64,000 nucleotides of DNA from Desulfovibrio sp. UIB00 (GCF_022508225.1 NZ_JAETXJ010000010.1:1-64000), one strand, 5' to 3'; shown: positions 6,656 to 15,786, counted from the stretch's first letter. Numbers and translations are program-made. Notes: a model not told the origin generated them from the sequence alone.

Positions 6656-7871
6656 GGGACAGCCCCCCATCACCTAAGCCGGACAGATGGACAGGGTCTA
6701 AAGACCCCTGTCCGTGTCCGTCCGTCTGTTTGGTGCTTTGGGCAGCAAGACATGTCCGGCCAATGTCCGGCAATTGTCCGTGTCCGGCTAATTCCTTTGT
6801 GCTGTAATAATCGTTAGTTACAAAAATTAGCCCACGACTGACCAATTCTTTCCTGCCACGGTCAAAGGCTCGGCACTTCGTGTCCGGCTTGTCCGCCGTA
6901 TGTCCGGCATAAAAAATCGGTCGCCAATCTTCCAAATGGACAGAGTCAGCCCCCGCCGCTTCAAGGGCAGCACAAAGGCTATCCAGGGTGTAACGCTGAT
7001 TGTCCGCCAAGGGCTTTTCGTCCTGCACGGCTTCCCCATCGGGCAACGCCACGCAGCTTGTGATCCTGTCGCCGTCTTCATCTGGCCCAAGGTCAACCAC
7101 GGCCAAGCGGAATGGGTGCTTTTCGCCTTCACCGCCGCCATCTTTGACTTTTACGGCTTTCCATTCTCTGCGCTGGCCGTTCCTGGTGGCCTCAATACAG
7201 CAGTCCCAGCTTGGTAACTGCGTTGACGAGCCTCGCGCCCCACGGGTCAGGTCTTTACCCGCATGATGGACAAGCAGAACAAAACAATCCTTGCGGGCGG
7301 CAAGCTGTTTGCAGCCTTCGATAAGCAAGGTCATATCGTCAGTCCGGTTTTCATCGAGTCCCACGCTGGCGCAAGCTTGGGTATCCACAATGCAAAGACA
7401 ACCATCGGGAAGGCTGGCCGCGATAGCTTCAAGATCTTCAGGCTTGTAAAACGTGGTGGGAGCGGTTCCTATGCTTATGTTCGGGGGCAATTCTTCGCCG
7501 AAATAGTCGATATATGCGGCAATACGGTTGCGCATACCTTCTTGGCCCTCAAGGCTAAAAAGGGCCACGAATGAGGCGTTGACCTTATGTTCATACCAAG
7601 CACGACCACGGGCTACATGTACGGCAAGATCAAGGCTAAGAAACGATTTTCCCGCTGTACTTGCCCCATATATTTGCCCGATACCACGCGCAGGAATTAA
7701 CCCCTTCACGCGCCAGCGCAGCGGGGGGCACTTAAGCACCTCCCCCACGCTAACCAGCGGATAAGGGTCAACGGCGGGTTCCGGCTGTTCCTGCGGTTCT
7801 TCCTTTGCCGGGGTTGCAGCTAGAAAGTCCGCTTGAGCCTTGGCAATTGCTGATTGATCAAGCGTTGTCAT
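6648..7871 (-). CDS. RepA-type hexameric ATPase/helicase (AAA_25)
   Basis: A Walker A motif (GASTAGKS) occurs near residue 52, followed by a Walker B-like LCIVDTQA and the downstream LLVHHAGKD, typical of RSF1010 RepA/AAA_25 proteins that act as replicative helicases on plasmids and phage-like elements. The C-terminal 100 residues are likely a winged helix. ATG 7871 is chosen since GGGAGGTTTCGC precedes it; the 16 upstream residues of the longer frame have no site. It is coupled to the primase gene downstream and to a zinc-finger gene upstream (14-base overlap). Together with the primase it forms a self-replication module. Confidence 0.85.
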   Translation of the reverse strand: MTTLDQSAIAKAQADFLAATPAKEEPQEQPEPAVDPYPLVSVGEVLKCPPLRWRVKGLIPARGIGQIYGASTAGKSFLSLDLAVHVARGRAWYEHKVNASFVALFSLEGQEGMRNRIAAYIDYFGEELPPNISIGTAPTTFYKPEDLEAIAASLPDGCLCIVDTQACASVGLDENRTDDMTLLIEGCKQLAARKDCFVLLVHHAGKDLTRGARGSSTQLPSWDCCIEATRNGQRREWKAVKVKDGGGEGEKHPFRLAVVDLGPDEDGDRITSCVALPDGEAVQDEKPLADNQRYTLDSLCAALEAAGADSVHLEDWRPIFYAGHTADKPDTKCRAFDRGRKELVSRGLIFVTNDYYSTKELAGHGQLPDIGRTCLAAQSTKQTDGHGQGSLDPVHLSGLGDGGLSHE

Positions 7872-8166
7872 GCGAAACCTCCCACGGTTGACCAGGGAAG
7901 AAATCACATGCGTAATCACCTTTTTTTACCTTATGTCCGCAAAACTGGCATATTCTGCGCACCCTGGCCTGCGGGGTAATTACTTCTCGGCAGTAGAAAC
8001 AACCATCTATGCAACGGTTGTTTGAAGGTGTGGCGATGGAATATTCTTGACGAACAGGCCGAGCATGGGGCAGGCTAACATTGCTTGGTGCTGCTCCCAC
8101 GCTGCACAATTTTTCAGGCTCTGGACGCTGCAACGCCCAGGGCCTTTCTTGTTCAACGGCTGCCAT
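7858..8166 (-). CDS. Small zinc-ribbon protein of element
   Basis: With ATG 8166 (GGGGAGGG upstream) the product has 102 residues. The C-terminal half has two Cys pairs, CFYC and CQFC, about 20 residues apart, forming a probable four-Cys zinc ribbon. The N-terminal half is low in complexity. It overlaps the RepA-like start. A nucleic-acid-binding accessory role in replication is plausible but not shown. Confidence 0.68.
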   Translation of the reverse strand: MAAVEQERPWALQRPEPEKLCSVGAAPSNVSLPHARPVRQEYSIATPSNNRCIDGCFYCREVITPQARVRRICQFCGHKVKKGDYACDFFPGQPWEVSHDNA

Positions 8167-8167
8167 G

Positions 8168-8437
8168 CTAAGCAGCCCTCCCCCGAAACGTGGGCCGGGT
8201 CTGGCTATGAATCCACAACACAGCCTCTTTACGGTCACAAACGCGTCTTTTGCCTGAAATAAAACTACTAGGGCCGTGTCCTTCACTAATTTTGTTGTGA
8301 ATGCTGCCTACGTTTTTGTAGCCAGCTTGGCGGGCAACCCATTCGAGCGGTACAATCTCAGCCGGTGCGGCCTCGTACATGCGCTGAAAGAGTTCCGGCA
8401 ATTCCTGAATTGCTTGTGGAATTTGCTTTGCATCCAT
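8168..8437 (-). CDS. Small DNA-binding-like protein of element
   Basis: The 89-residue protein starts at ATG 8437 and ends 1 base before the zinc-ribbon gene. The middle (LEWVARQAGYKNVGSIHNKI) has the pattern of a helix-turn-helix that reads like small phage regulators, followed by a basic segment (SGKRRVCDRKEA). No family is firmly recognised. Its place at the head of the replication genes would fit a regulator. Confidence 0.65.
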   Translation of the reverse strand: MDAKQIPQAIQELPELFQRMYEAAPAEIVPLEWVARQAGYKNVGSIHNKISEGHGPSSFISGKRRVCDRKEAVLWIHSQTRPTFRGRAA

Positions 8438-8560
8438 GTTTCTTCATCCTTCGCCCTGTAGGGCAATTGAAGTTTATGGATACAAAATACAATGCCCCAG
8501 GGCTGGGGCAGCAACTGGGGCAAGGAGGGGCAAATGGCGGGACAGGTGGGGCAAATGGGC

Positions 8561-9409
8561 TTATTTTTTTCCTCTGAGGCGTTTCCCTTGTGATCGGGCT
8601 GTCTCGTGGCTCACAACAGTTCCCGGATTGGCCGGGAGTAGTCTTCCAAGCTCAGCATTGGAAATTTTAGGACTTGTGAAAACCTCGTCGAGACGCCTTG
8701 CAATTTCTTTTGCTGGAATCCCCTCGTTTTGAAGCTGTTTTACCATCCAATCAGGTGTAAGAATCGTGGAGGCGGCAGTATTGGTGCCGCCTTGTATGTT
8801 GCTGCTTGGCATTGTCTCAGATGTTTCATAAAGAGCAAAAATGCATGATAGTGGCAAGCTTGCTTGGGATTGGCTTGTTCTCTCAGCCTCCTGCTTGGTG
8901 TCATACCAATCAAGCATTGCTTGGGGAACTTTGATCGAAGATTTTGTGATAGCCCACGAAATCAAGTCTGTTGGAATAATATTTATCGAAACAGAACCGT
9001 TAATGACTTTGCAATATTTCTCTGTTTTTTCAGGGGTAAAAGGAAACATATTGTGCTTTATGTCGGTCCATAATAAGTCTGCAATTTTTCCAAGCTCACA
9101 CCGCGCATTAAGCATATCAATTTTTATATCATCAATATCCGCATTTTCCGGCAGGTCACTACCATAATATAAAAGCAATATACAGCTATCGAACGGCCAT
9201 AGTGGCTTGTCAAACCAGTATGCCCATCTACTAGGGGCATCTTGTAATGAGTGATTTGGCTGTTCAGTGCGTTCTATTTCTAAGTTTTCGTTTTGGTCAA
9301 ACGCGAATAAATTCCATTGTCCTGCATTTCTAGGCACTATCCCCGCTGCAAGTCGTGCTTTTTCAGCTTGTTTTCTTAGCTTTTTAATTTCTTCATCTGT
9401 AGGCATCAT
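8561..9409 (-). CDS. Hypothetical protein with C-terminal HTH-like region
   Basis: The start lies at ATG 9409 or the adjacent ATG 9406, which has the better spacing from the GGGGGG site; the longer frame begins with TTG and no site. About 282 residues. The first 30 residues are a basic helix (IKKLRKQAEKARLAAG). The central part is acidic and unrecognised. The last 60 residues (IPAKEIARRLDE ... NPGTVVSHETARSQGKRL) resemble a helix-turn-helix with a basic tail. It lies between integrase and replication genes and could be a regulator or replication initiator of the element. Confidence 0.68.
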   Translation of the reverse strand: MMPTDEEIKKLRKQAEKARLAAGIVPRNAGQWNLFAFDQNENLEIERTEQPNHSLQDAPSRWAYWFDKPLWPFDSCILLLYYGSDLPENADIDDIKIDMLNARCELGKIADLLWTDIKHNMFPFTPEKTEKYCKVINGSVSINIIPTDLISWAITKSSIKVPQAMLDWYDTKQEAERTSQSQASLPLSCIFALYETSETMPSSNIQGGTNTAASTILTPDWMVKQLQNEGIPAKEIARRLDEVFTSPKISNAELGRLLPANPGTVVSHETARSQGKRLRGKK

Positions 9410-9518
9410 TCCCCCCTTGAAGGGTATTCCTTGAATATTCCCCCGGCAGGCGGCCAAGGTTCCGCTTTTCGGCTCGGTTAATTACTCCGAACCTAGCCGG
9501 GGAAAATATTTGCTTTTC

Positions 9519-10718
9519 TCAGTCGTTCTTAAACCTTGTCACCTTTGCACCAGCAGGCCGGGCTGGTTCCGCATTGGCCGCAAGATCAAGGCATTCGTCA
9601 ATGACAGATGCCGCCCGTTTCATGGCTTCGTCTGCCAAGTGCGCATATCTCTGTGTCATTTGTGGGCTGCCGTGCGTCATGAGCTTTTGCAGGGTGAACA
9701 AGTCCACCTTGCCGCTACTGGCAAGCCATGAGGCATAAGTGTGGCGCAGGCCATGTAGGGGGCGAAAATCAGCTGGAAGGCCAGCGACCTTACGTATCCT
9801 GTCGGTAAAATTACGGACTTCAACCCGCTTGCCACCCTTTTTGCCTGGGAACACGTATGGGCTAGACGTGCGCTCTATCCCTTCCAGAATCACACGGGCT
9901 GCGGCGGTCATGGGAATCTGTGATGTGTTGCCAGACTTTGCGACTTCGCCCCGCAGGGTAATATGCCCGGTGCGAAAATCCAGATCATCCCATTGTAAGG
10001 CCAGCAATGCGCCTCTGCGCATACCTGTTGCCAAAGCCAAGCGCACCAGTGAGGCGAGGTTTTGTTCTGGGTCAGCATCCAAGGCATCAAAAAGGGCTTT
10101 TGCCTGCTCTGGGGTCAGGCATTCTGTTTTTACGTTATTGACCTTGGGCATATCAAAATGAAGTTTGGAAATATCCGGCACAGTGCAAAGCCCGCGTTGC
10201 GCGCCATAACGAATAATACGGCGCAGAAGCCCCATGACGTGCTTGACTGTCTGGGCAGACTTGCCTTGCCCCTCCAAATCTCTACGCATAGAGTCCACAT
10301 GCGCGGTGCGAATATCATCAGGTGTTGCTTTGGCAAAGCGGGCCAATATTGGAGCGATATTTGATTTATCTGTGTAGGAGCTAGCCCGCCCTTTGTGTGC
10401 CTCGTTGTACGTTTCCCATAAAACGTAAATCGTCGGCTTTGACTTCTCTGCATCTCGCGCGGCTTTTGCTTGTGCTCTCTTTTCCTGCAAGGTGGCAGGG
10501 CCATTGCCCGTCCTGGCTGCTTCTTTCAGCTTGGCAAGCTCTGCCCGCGCCTTTGCAAGCGTCCATCCCTCAGAAGCCCAGCCCAAGGCCTCTTGCTTCT
10601 TTTTCCCGTCCACGGTGAAGCGGAGAACAAAATAGAGATCAGACTTCACGCCATGCTTGCGGGTAGGGTGTACCCTGGCCCTAATACCTTCATCCAACTT
10701 TTGCCATTCGCTTGCCAT
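9519..10718 (-). CDS. int: Tyrosine integrase of the element
   Basis: This 399-residue site-specific recombinase has an N-terminal arm-binding region (DUF4102-like), a central SAM-like domain and a C-terminal catalytic domain. Catalytic residues are visible: Arg in ATGMRRGALL, HGLRH (HxxR) and the nucleophile in QRYAHL. ATG 10718 is chosen for the AAGGTGG site; the longer frame reads through the candidate arm repeats. It should recombine the 54-bp repeats at 91 and 10890. Its position next to attR and inward orientation are typical of tRNA-integrating islands. Confidence 0.95.
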   Translation of the reverse strand: MASEWQKLDEGIRARVHPTRKHGVKSDLYFVLRFTVDGKKKQEALGWASEGWTLAKARAELAKLKEAARTGNGPATLQEKRAQAKAARDAEKSKPTIYVLWETYNEAHKGRASSYTDKSNIAPILARFAKATPDDIRTAHVDSMRRDLEGQGKSAQTVKHVMGLLRRIIRYGAQRGLCTVPDISKLHFDMPKVNNVKTECLTPEQAKALFDALDADPEQNLASLVRLALATGMRRGALLALQWDDLDFRTGHITLRGEVAKSGNTSQIPMTAAARVILEGIERTSSPYVFPGKKGGKRVEVRNFTDRIRKVAGLPADFRPLHGLRHTYASWLASSGKVDLFTLQKLMTHGSPQMTQRYAHLADEAMKRAASVIDECLDLAANAEPARPAGAKVTRFKND

Positions 10719-10735
10719 GCTGACCACCTTCGACT

Positions 10736-10754
10736 TGTGCCACCATTGTGCCAC
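10736..10754. repeat. Paired TGTGCCAC repeats, candidate integrase arm sites (right)
   Basis: TGTGCCAC is present at 10736-10743 and 10747-10754 with the same 11-bp period as the pair at 202-220 near attL. The site lies directly upstream of the integrase start, so occupancy could also regulate int. Confidence 0.5.
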
Positions 10755-10889
10755 CAATGAAGCATGAAAATGGGCATATAATGGTGAAAGTTTGTGTAGA
10801 TAAAATGCCCTTTAAAATGGCTTACTGTCAAGGTTTTATGGCATATCAATGAAAGTTAATGGAAGATGCTTAAATCTTAGTTCATTAGA

Positions 10890-10943
10890 TTCCCAAGCTG
10901 AAGGTTGCGGGTTCAAATCCCGTTTCCCGCTCCATAAAAGCTT
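10890..10943. repeat. attR, right 54-bp direct repeat with tRNA-Gly 3' fragment
   Basis: Identical to 91-144. The portion 10890-10934 is the 3' half of tRNA-Gly(CCC) from the anticodon loop to CCA and lacks the acceptor 5' strand and D-arm, so it is a remnant and not a working tRNA. Confidence 0.92.
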
Positions 10944-10951
10944 ACAGATAA

Positions 10952-10986
10952 AGCCCTTACAGTTTATAGCTGCAAGGGCTTTTTTG
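10952..10986 (+). terminator. Terminator hairpin beyond attR
   Basis: AGCCCTTACAG (10952-10962) pairs with CTGCAAGGGCT (10970-10980) with one mismatch, followed by six T. This is probably the original terminator of the tRNA-Gly transcript, displaced by integration of the element. On the minus strand it may serve weakly as the end of the efflux operon finishing at 11006. Confidence 0.75.
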
Positions 10987-11005
10987 TTGACCTGATGTTG
11001 GTCAG

Positions 11006-12493
11006 CTACCGGGCTGCTGACTTTTTGAACGCATCTTTTTGATCAGCTCCTGCTGCCGATGTATCATCTGACCACCCTGCCCCCAATGATTTATAGAGGG
11101 CAATGACGCCGCGCAGTTCTTCCCACTGGCTGAGGGCCAGGGCATCCCGTGCAGTATTAACGGTACGTTGCGCCACAAGCACCGGCATGTAGGCGCTTAA
11201 CCCCCTGCCATAGAGCAGGGACGATTGTTCCAGGGCTTTCTGGCTGTCAATAACTGCCTCTCTTAGTGAGGCCTGCCGCAGACGTTCACTGTTCAGTGCT
11301 GTCAAGGCATCTTCCACATCCCGCAGCGCAAGCCTCACGTCTCGCTCATACACCAGCCTTGCCGCATCGGCGTTGGCTTGCGCCGCCTTCACGCCTGCGC
11401 GTGCCCGCCCTCCATCGTAGATGGACTGGCTGACCTGCCCCCCTACCGACCATGCCGTGCTGGCACTGGAAAAGAGGTCGTGGATGAGGCTGACGGTACT
11501 GCTGATGCCTAACGGGATAGTAAACCTGGGGAAACGCTCGGCCTCAGCAACGCCGATCTGTGCGGTTGCTGCGGCAAGACGCCGTTCATCAGCCCTTATG
11601 TCAGGGCGTTGGCGCATCACCTCCGACGGCAATGAAAGCGGCAGGCGAGCGGGCACAGGCAAGGTTGAAGACGGCTCGGCCAGCGCGGTGCGCCAATCAC
11701 CTGGAAAACCGCCAGCCAGTACGCCAATGGCATGACTGAACCGGGCAATATCTGCCTCCATCAACGGCGGCTGCGCCTCGGCTGTTTTACGTTCTGCCCG
11801 CGCCTGCATCACATCGGCCAGGGTGCCCATGCCCCTTCGTTGGGCCTGCTCAGCCAGTCGCTCACTCTCAAGCAGCGTACGGATGTTGTCATGGGCGATA
11901 GCCAGGCGTAGCTGCGTTGCACGAAGGCCCGCGTAGTTGGACACAAGTTCCGCAACCAGGCTCACCTGCAATGCGCGATGATCCTCGGCAACCGCTTCGA
12001 TGCCCGCATCTGCCGCTTCAACCGCCCTGCGCGTTCCACCAAAGATGTCCAGCTCCCAACTGGCATCAAAGCCAGCAAGCCATGTCCGCGACTCGCCGCC
12101 GACCTGCCCGGTGAGGGCCTCGCTGGTGCGCCGCGCCTCTCCAGCCCCGCCGCCGGAAACCGTCGGCCCAAAGGCTGACGCAGTCTGAACCCGCTCCGCG
12201 CGCGCCTGACGTAACCGGGCCAGAGCGATACCAATGTCCTGATTCCGTTCCAGAGCCTGATCGACCAACCTGTCGAGCAGCGGATCGTTGAATGACCGCC
12301 ACCACATGCGCAGCCCATCCTGAGAGTTGCCGGGCAAAGCACTGTTGGCCTCAACCCAGTTTACAGGCAGGTTCAATGTGGGTTTGGTATAGTCCGGGCC
12401 TACGGACAGGCAACCAGACAAACCCAGCAACAACGGGGCGATCAGAAATGCGCTGCAAATACGCAGTCGCGCATGATTCCGTGCTGTGTACAT
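11006..12493 (-). CDS. Outer-membrane efflux lipoprotein, NodT/OprM family
   Basis: This is an RND/EmrAB-type outer-membrane factor of 495 residues. An N-terminal signal ends in a lipobox LSGC (Cys near residue 28), followed by VGPDYTKP, the typical start of NodT-family channels. Two OEP repeats fill the rest. ATG 12493 with TAGGAG upstream is preferred to the TTG at 12511. It is the last gene of the efflux operon, 8 bases after the adaptor gene. It should form the tunnel through the outer membrane for the FUSC/HlyD pump. Confidence 0.9.
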   Translation of the reverse strand: MYTARNHARLRICSAFLIAPLLLGLSGCLSVGPDYTKPTLNLPVNWVEANSALPGNSQDGLRMWWRSFNDPLLDRLVDQALERNQDIGIALARLRQARAERVQTASAFGPTVSGGGAGEARRTSEALTGQVGGESRTWLAGFDASWELDIFGGTRRAVEAADAGIEAVAEDHRALQVSLVAELVSNYAGLRATQLRLAIAHDNIRTLLESERLAEQAQRRGMGTLADVMQARAERKTAEAQPPLMEADIARFSHAIGVLAGGFPGDWRTALAEPSSTLPVPARLPLSLPSEVMRQRPDIRADERRLAAATAQIGVAEAERFPRFTIPLGISSTVSLIHDLFSSASTAWSVGGQVSQSIYDGGRARAGVKAAQANADAARLVYERDVRLALRDVEDALTALNSERLRQASLREAVIDSQKALEQSSLLYGRGLSAYMPVLVAQRTVNTARDALALSQWEELRGVIALYKSLGAGWSDDTSAAGADQKDAFKKSAAR

Positions 12494-12501
12494 GCGCACT
12501 C

Positions 12502-13431
12502 CTACAGCCAACGTTGCAAAAGCGTTGCGAGGCGGCCCTGGGGTGGCCTGTCGCCCCCCGGCGCAGCCACCTCAATGCTGCCAGTCATGCCTGCGGCCAA
12601 AACAAGATTCTGAGGGAGTTGTCCAAACTCGACGCGAACCGGAATGCGCTGCGCAAGGCGAACCCAGCTGAAGCTTGGCGCAACGCTTGGCAAACCCTGC
12701 GCATCAGCCTGTTGGTTGGCATCGGCTATTCCCCGCCCGATACTCACCACCCTGCCAGGAATCACTTCATCAAAGCCCATCAGGCGGATCTGCGCAGAGG
12801 CGCCGGGCTCAATGCCGTGCAATTTGGTTTCTTCAAAATAGCCGATGATCCGGAAGCTGTTTGCGTCCACCAGCGCGATATTTGGCTGACCAGTCACCGC
12901 ATAGTCGCCCTTGTTCAGCCGCAGGCGCGTTACATATCCATCCACAGGAGCCCGCAGCACGGTGTGCTCCATATCCAGCCTTGCCCTGTCTACAGCAACC
13001 TGCGCACTGCGCAGCTCGGCCTGGGCAATGGCCATTGTCTGATTCGCACGCTGGATTTCTTCTGCAGGCACAATATCTTCCATACCACGGCGGCGCCTCG
13101 CGTCTTCCATTTTCTGGCGCAGCGACACGTCCGCCGCAGCCAGCTGGGCTTCGGCCTGAGCCAAAGCCAGAGCAAAATGGGCAGGGTCTATGCGGTAGAG
13201 CACCTCCCCCTGTTTCACAAACTGGTCATCCGCCACCGAGACATCCAGTACCGTACCTGACACCTCCGGGGCTATGCGGACGATTTGCGCACTGACGCGG
13301 CCATCGCGTGTCCAGGGGGCCAAGACATAGGCACGCCAGAGGGCGCTTACCAGAACCCACGCAAGAATGACGACAGTTGCTGTGAGCCCTGCCCTGAATA
13401 TCTGTTTTGCCGGAAACAAACTGTTAGACAT
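12502..13431 (-). CDS. HlyD-family periplasmic adaptor (AaeA-like)
   Basis: The product has 309 residues from ATG 13431. It has one N-terminal membrane helix (residues about 15-35), a biotinyl-lipoyl half (APWTRDGRVSAQIVRIAPEVSG), a helical hairpin around residues 90-160, and a second lipoyl half (LRAPVDGYVTRL) with a beta-barrel. This layout matches AaeA/EmrA adaptors. It links the FUSC protein to the outer-membrane channel encoded downstream. A longer frame to 13602 overlaps the DUF1656 gene and lacks a site. Confidence 0.9.
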   Translation of the reverse strand: MSNSLFPAKQIFRAGLTATVVILAWVLVSALWRAYVLAPWTRDGRVSAQIVRIAPEVSGTVLDVSVADDQFVKQGEVLYRIDPAHFALALAQAEAQLAAADVSLRQKMEDARRRRGMEDIVPAEEIQRANQTMAIAQAELRSAQVAVDRARLDMEHTVLRAPVDGYVTRLRLNKGDYAVTGQPNIALVDANSFRIIGYFEETKLHGIEPGASAQIRLMGFDEVIPGRVVSIGRGIADANQQADAQGLPSVAPSFSWVRLAQRIPVRVEFGQLPQNLVLAAGMTGSIEVAAPGGDRPPQGRLATLLQRWL

Positions 13432-13463
13432 GGAAAACCAACACCTTTTCTGGGAATTAGCGG

Positions 13464-13658
13464 TTAAACAAAGAGAATCAGCATCGAAACTATGCAGAGG
13501 GAAAGAGCAAACCCGAATAAACCGGGATGCCAGACCCACCTCAGCGCGCCGTAGCGTGTAAGCAGGGAGCGAAGACCCAGGTATATTGGCAGCGCGGCGC
13601 ACGCATAGACAAAGAATGGCGGCAGGTAGATGCCAGCCACCGAGAACTCACTCAGCAT
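13464..13658 (-). CDS. DUF1656 small membrane protein (AaeX-like)
   Basis: The 64-residue protein starts at ATG 13658 after GGAGGTCGTTCC. It has two transmembrane segments (about residues 8-28 and 45-63) and the EFSVAGIYLPP start typical of DUF1656/AaeX. In aromatic-acid efflux loci it always accompanies the FUSC and HlyD genes. It overlaps the 3' end of the FUSC gene by 11 bases, consistent with coupling. Its exact role in the pump is not known. Confidence 0.88.
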   Translation of the reverse strand: MLSEFSVAGIYLPPFFVYACAALPIYLGLRSLLTRYGALRWVWHPGLFGFALSLCIVSMLILFV

Positions 13659-15786
13659 CGGAACGACCTCCAGAATGTTGTGAAAAGTAATCTGCGCGAT
13701 TTTCAAGCAGCGCTGCAATATCAAGCAGCACGACCGTCAATCGTTGCGCTTCGGCTGTGGCGGAGCTCCCGGTCTTTGACAATTGCGACAAGGATCTTGC
13801 AGCGCGGCGGGCATGCCGGGCCGCCATTTTTGGTTCTCCGACCCGGCGGTTCATGTAGCGAAAAGCGGTTGCGAGCTGGCGGCGCAATTCAGAATCTTTG
13901 GGCGCATGGCGCAGCCAGTTGCGCAGGCGCAAAACCTCCCGCCCCAGATGAATACTGTCCAGCGCATTGGCAATCTCTCGCTCCATCACCTCCGGTTGCG
14001 CTCTAAGCAGCGCACCGAGCTGAGCCGTGCGGTGCTGCTGGCTCCATTGCCAGATTTTCGCATCCGTCCGTTTGCCTCTGAAGGCGCCAAGCGCATTATC
14101 GCGGATAGCAAGGTGCAAACGCTCGACGTCGCGCGACAAATTGCGCGGCAACAGCACCTTGAACCCCACCAGCGTAAAAAATACCGCCAGTATCCAGGCC
14201 ACGGAACTGTTGAGAAATAACGTAAAATCGTAGTTCATGGGGTTGTCTGGCGCGGCCAGCGTGGTGAAAGCCACGAGATAGGTGGCCCCGGCCGCCATAT
14301 GGCGGGGCATGGAGGTTGCGTACACGCCCGGCAGCCAAAAGAGCCCCAGCACCAGGAGCAACAGCGGCAGCCCTTCAACATAGGGAAGCACTATAAAGGT
14401 GCAGAAGAATGCCATTACGACGGCAGCCACAGTGCCCTTGATAAATTCAACGGCGCCGAGAGCCGGATTGGGAGCCGTTGACAGCAGCGCGCAGCCCGAT
14501 GCCAAGCCTGCCAGCATCAGGTTTCCGTACGTCCAGCCAGTCGCTAGCCAGAAAGCGCCGCCCAGCAGCACCGTCAGCATGGCGCGCAGCCCGTTCTGCA
14601 TCGCTGCCATCCTGTCCCGGTAGAACGGCACGGAGACTTGCGCCGCTGTTGGCAGCGGAGCATGTAAACGTTCAATGCCCTTAAGGGCTTCAATATAGTC
14701 ATCGAGCTGTTCGAGCAGCCGGTCTCCAGCGATCATCAGTGCGGCATGCTCCGTCGCTTCATCAAGTGATGTCGTGGAAAGCGTGTCCGTTAATCGAGCA
14801 CGCATATCTGCTAGTATCTGAACGGCACGATCCAGCCCGATGGAGCCTTGTTCTTGCGCCAGTGCCTGACTGGCTTGCTGCCATGCCAGATCCCAGGCAG
14901 GCTTGAGCGCTTTCAGGGCGCTCAGGCTTGCGCTGCCTTCGCGCATGGGGGGCATGCCGCCTACCAATGCGGAAAACAGGGAAACCATTGTCTGCCGAAC
15001 TGTACCGGCACGTTGGGCAAGGTCGGGGGATTCGGCTTTGCCCAGCGCCAGCAGGTCATCCACGCTATACGCTTCAATAATGAGATTGCGCCTGTCCGCA
15101 TCCAGAGGCTTGCTTTCCGGGCCTTCACCACTGTGTGTCGCATGGTGACTCTTTGAGAGGACACCTGCGGTCGCCGATGCCAACCGATGCAGCTGTGCTT
15201 CCAGACGACTTTGCACACTGCGGTTGCTGAAGAGTGCGGACACGCACACCAGGCACACCACGCCGATCGACACGGAAGCCCCACGCCCCATTACCTGAGA
15301 AAACGTAAGTTCCGGATGTTCCATGGCTCCATAGGCCGCCATCCCCACGGTATAGCCCGCAAGGGTTGCGCCATACGCCCGAAAATGGCGCAGAAGCGTC
15401 ATCCCCACCACACAAACGCCCATCCACAGGCCAAAGCCGAACAGGAACAGCCAGGGACTCTGGCCAAATAAACTCATCAGAATAAAGGACGCCAGCATTC
15501 CGGCCAGCGTGCCAAGTATCCGCCACACGCCTTTTCCTATTACAGCACCCTGCACCGGGTTGATGACAAGAAGCACACTGGATGCAGCTGAATACGGCGC
15601 GCGCAGATCCAGCCAATAGGCAACTACAAGCGCCATGCCTGCGGCAAGAATCGAACGCACTACGTAGGTTGCGCGTGGCGTGGTCAGGTCAAAATATGGC
15701 AGCCAGCGGAAAAACCATCCCCGGAGCTGGGAAAGATAGGAGGTAAAAAAGCCTGAAGGTGCCGAAGACACATTCGCGTAAGACAT
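13648..15786 (-). CDS. FUSC-family inner-membrane efflux protein (AaeB-like)
   Basis: The 712-residue protein starts at ATG 15786 after AAGGGTTCTATC. It has the two-block layout of AaeB/FUSC transporters: an N-terminal bundle of about six membrane helices, a cytoplasmic helical region of about 200 residues, a second membrane bundle (around residues 395-530) and a C-terminal cytosolic part. AaeB exports hydroxylated aromatic carboxylic acids; related proteins export other phenolics. It is first in the four-gene operon behind a LysR gene. The true substrate is not predictable. Confidence 0.88.
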   Translation of the reverse strand: MSYANVSSAPSGFFTSYLSQLRGWFFRWLPYFDLTTPRATYVVRSILAAGMALVVAYWLDLRAPYSAASSVLLVINPVQGAVIGKGVWRILGTLAGMLASFILMSLFGQSPWLFLFGFGLWMGVCVVGMTLLRHFRAYGATLAGYTVGMAAYGAMEHPELTFSQVMGRGASVSIGVVCLVCVSALFSNRSVQSRLEAQLHRLASATAGVLSKSHHATHSGEGPESKPLDADRRNLIIEAYSVDDLLALGKAESPDLAQRAGTVRQTMVSLFSALVGGMPPMREGSASLSALKALKPAWDLAWQQASQALAQEQGSIGLDRAVQILADMRARLTDTLSTTSLDEATEHAALMIAGDRLLEQLDDYIEALKGIERLHAPLPTAAQVSVPFYRDRMAAMQNGLRAMLTVLLGGAFWLATGWTYGNLMLAGLASGCALLSTAPNPALGAVEFIKGTVAAVVMAFFCTFIVLPYVEGLPLLLLVLGLFWLPGVYATSMPRHMAAGATYLVAFTTLAAPDNPMNYDFTLFLNSSVAWILAVFFTLVGFKVLLPRNLSRDVERLHLAIRDNALGAFRGKRTDAKIWQWSQQHRTAQLGALLRAQPEVMEREIANALDSIHLGREVLRLRNWLRHAPKDSELRRQLATAFRYMNRRVGEPKMAARHARRAARSLSQLSKTGSSATAEAQRLTVVLLDIAALLENRADYFSQHSGGRSDAE

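Larger units (their letters stand above)
91..10943. mobile_element. Integrated genetic element in tRNA-Gly(CCC)
   Basis: The element is bounded by perfect 54-bp direct repeats (91-144 and 10890-10943) that correspond to the tRNA-Gly 3' half plus 9 bases beyond CCA. A tyrosine integrase lies just inside the right repeat and reads inward. Inside are replication-type genes (RepA ATPase, primase), an excisionase-like HTH protein, an ERCC4 nuclease, a PP-loop enzyme and small unknown genes. No capsid, terminase, tail, relaxase or type IV secretion gene is visible. This favours an integrative plasmid-like element or a phage satellite over a complete prophage or ICE. Confidence 0.9.

Noticed and set aside
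10890..10934. Third tRNA-Gly gene at the right end of the element
   Set aside because: Only the 3' half from the anticodon loop is present; the acceptor 5' strand and D-arm are missing. It is the attR repeat.
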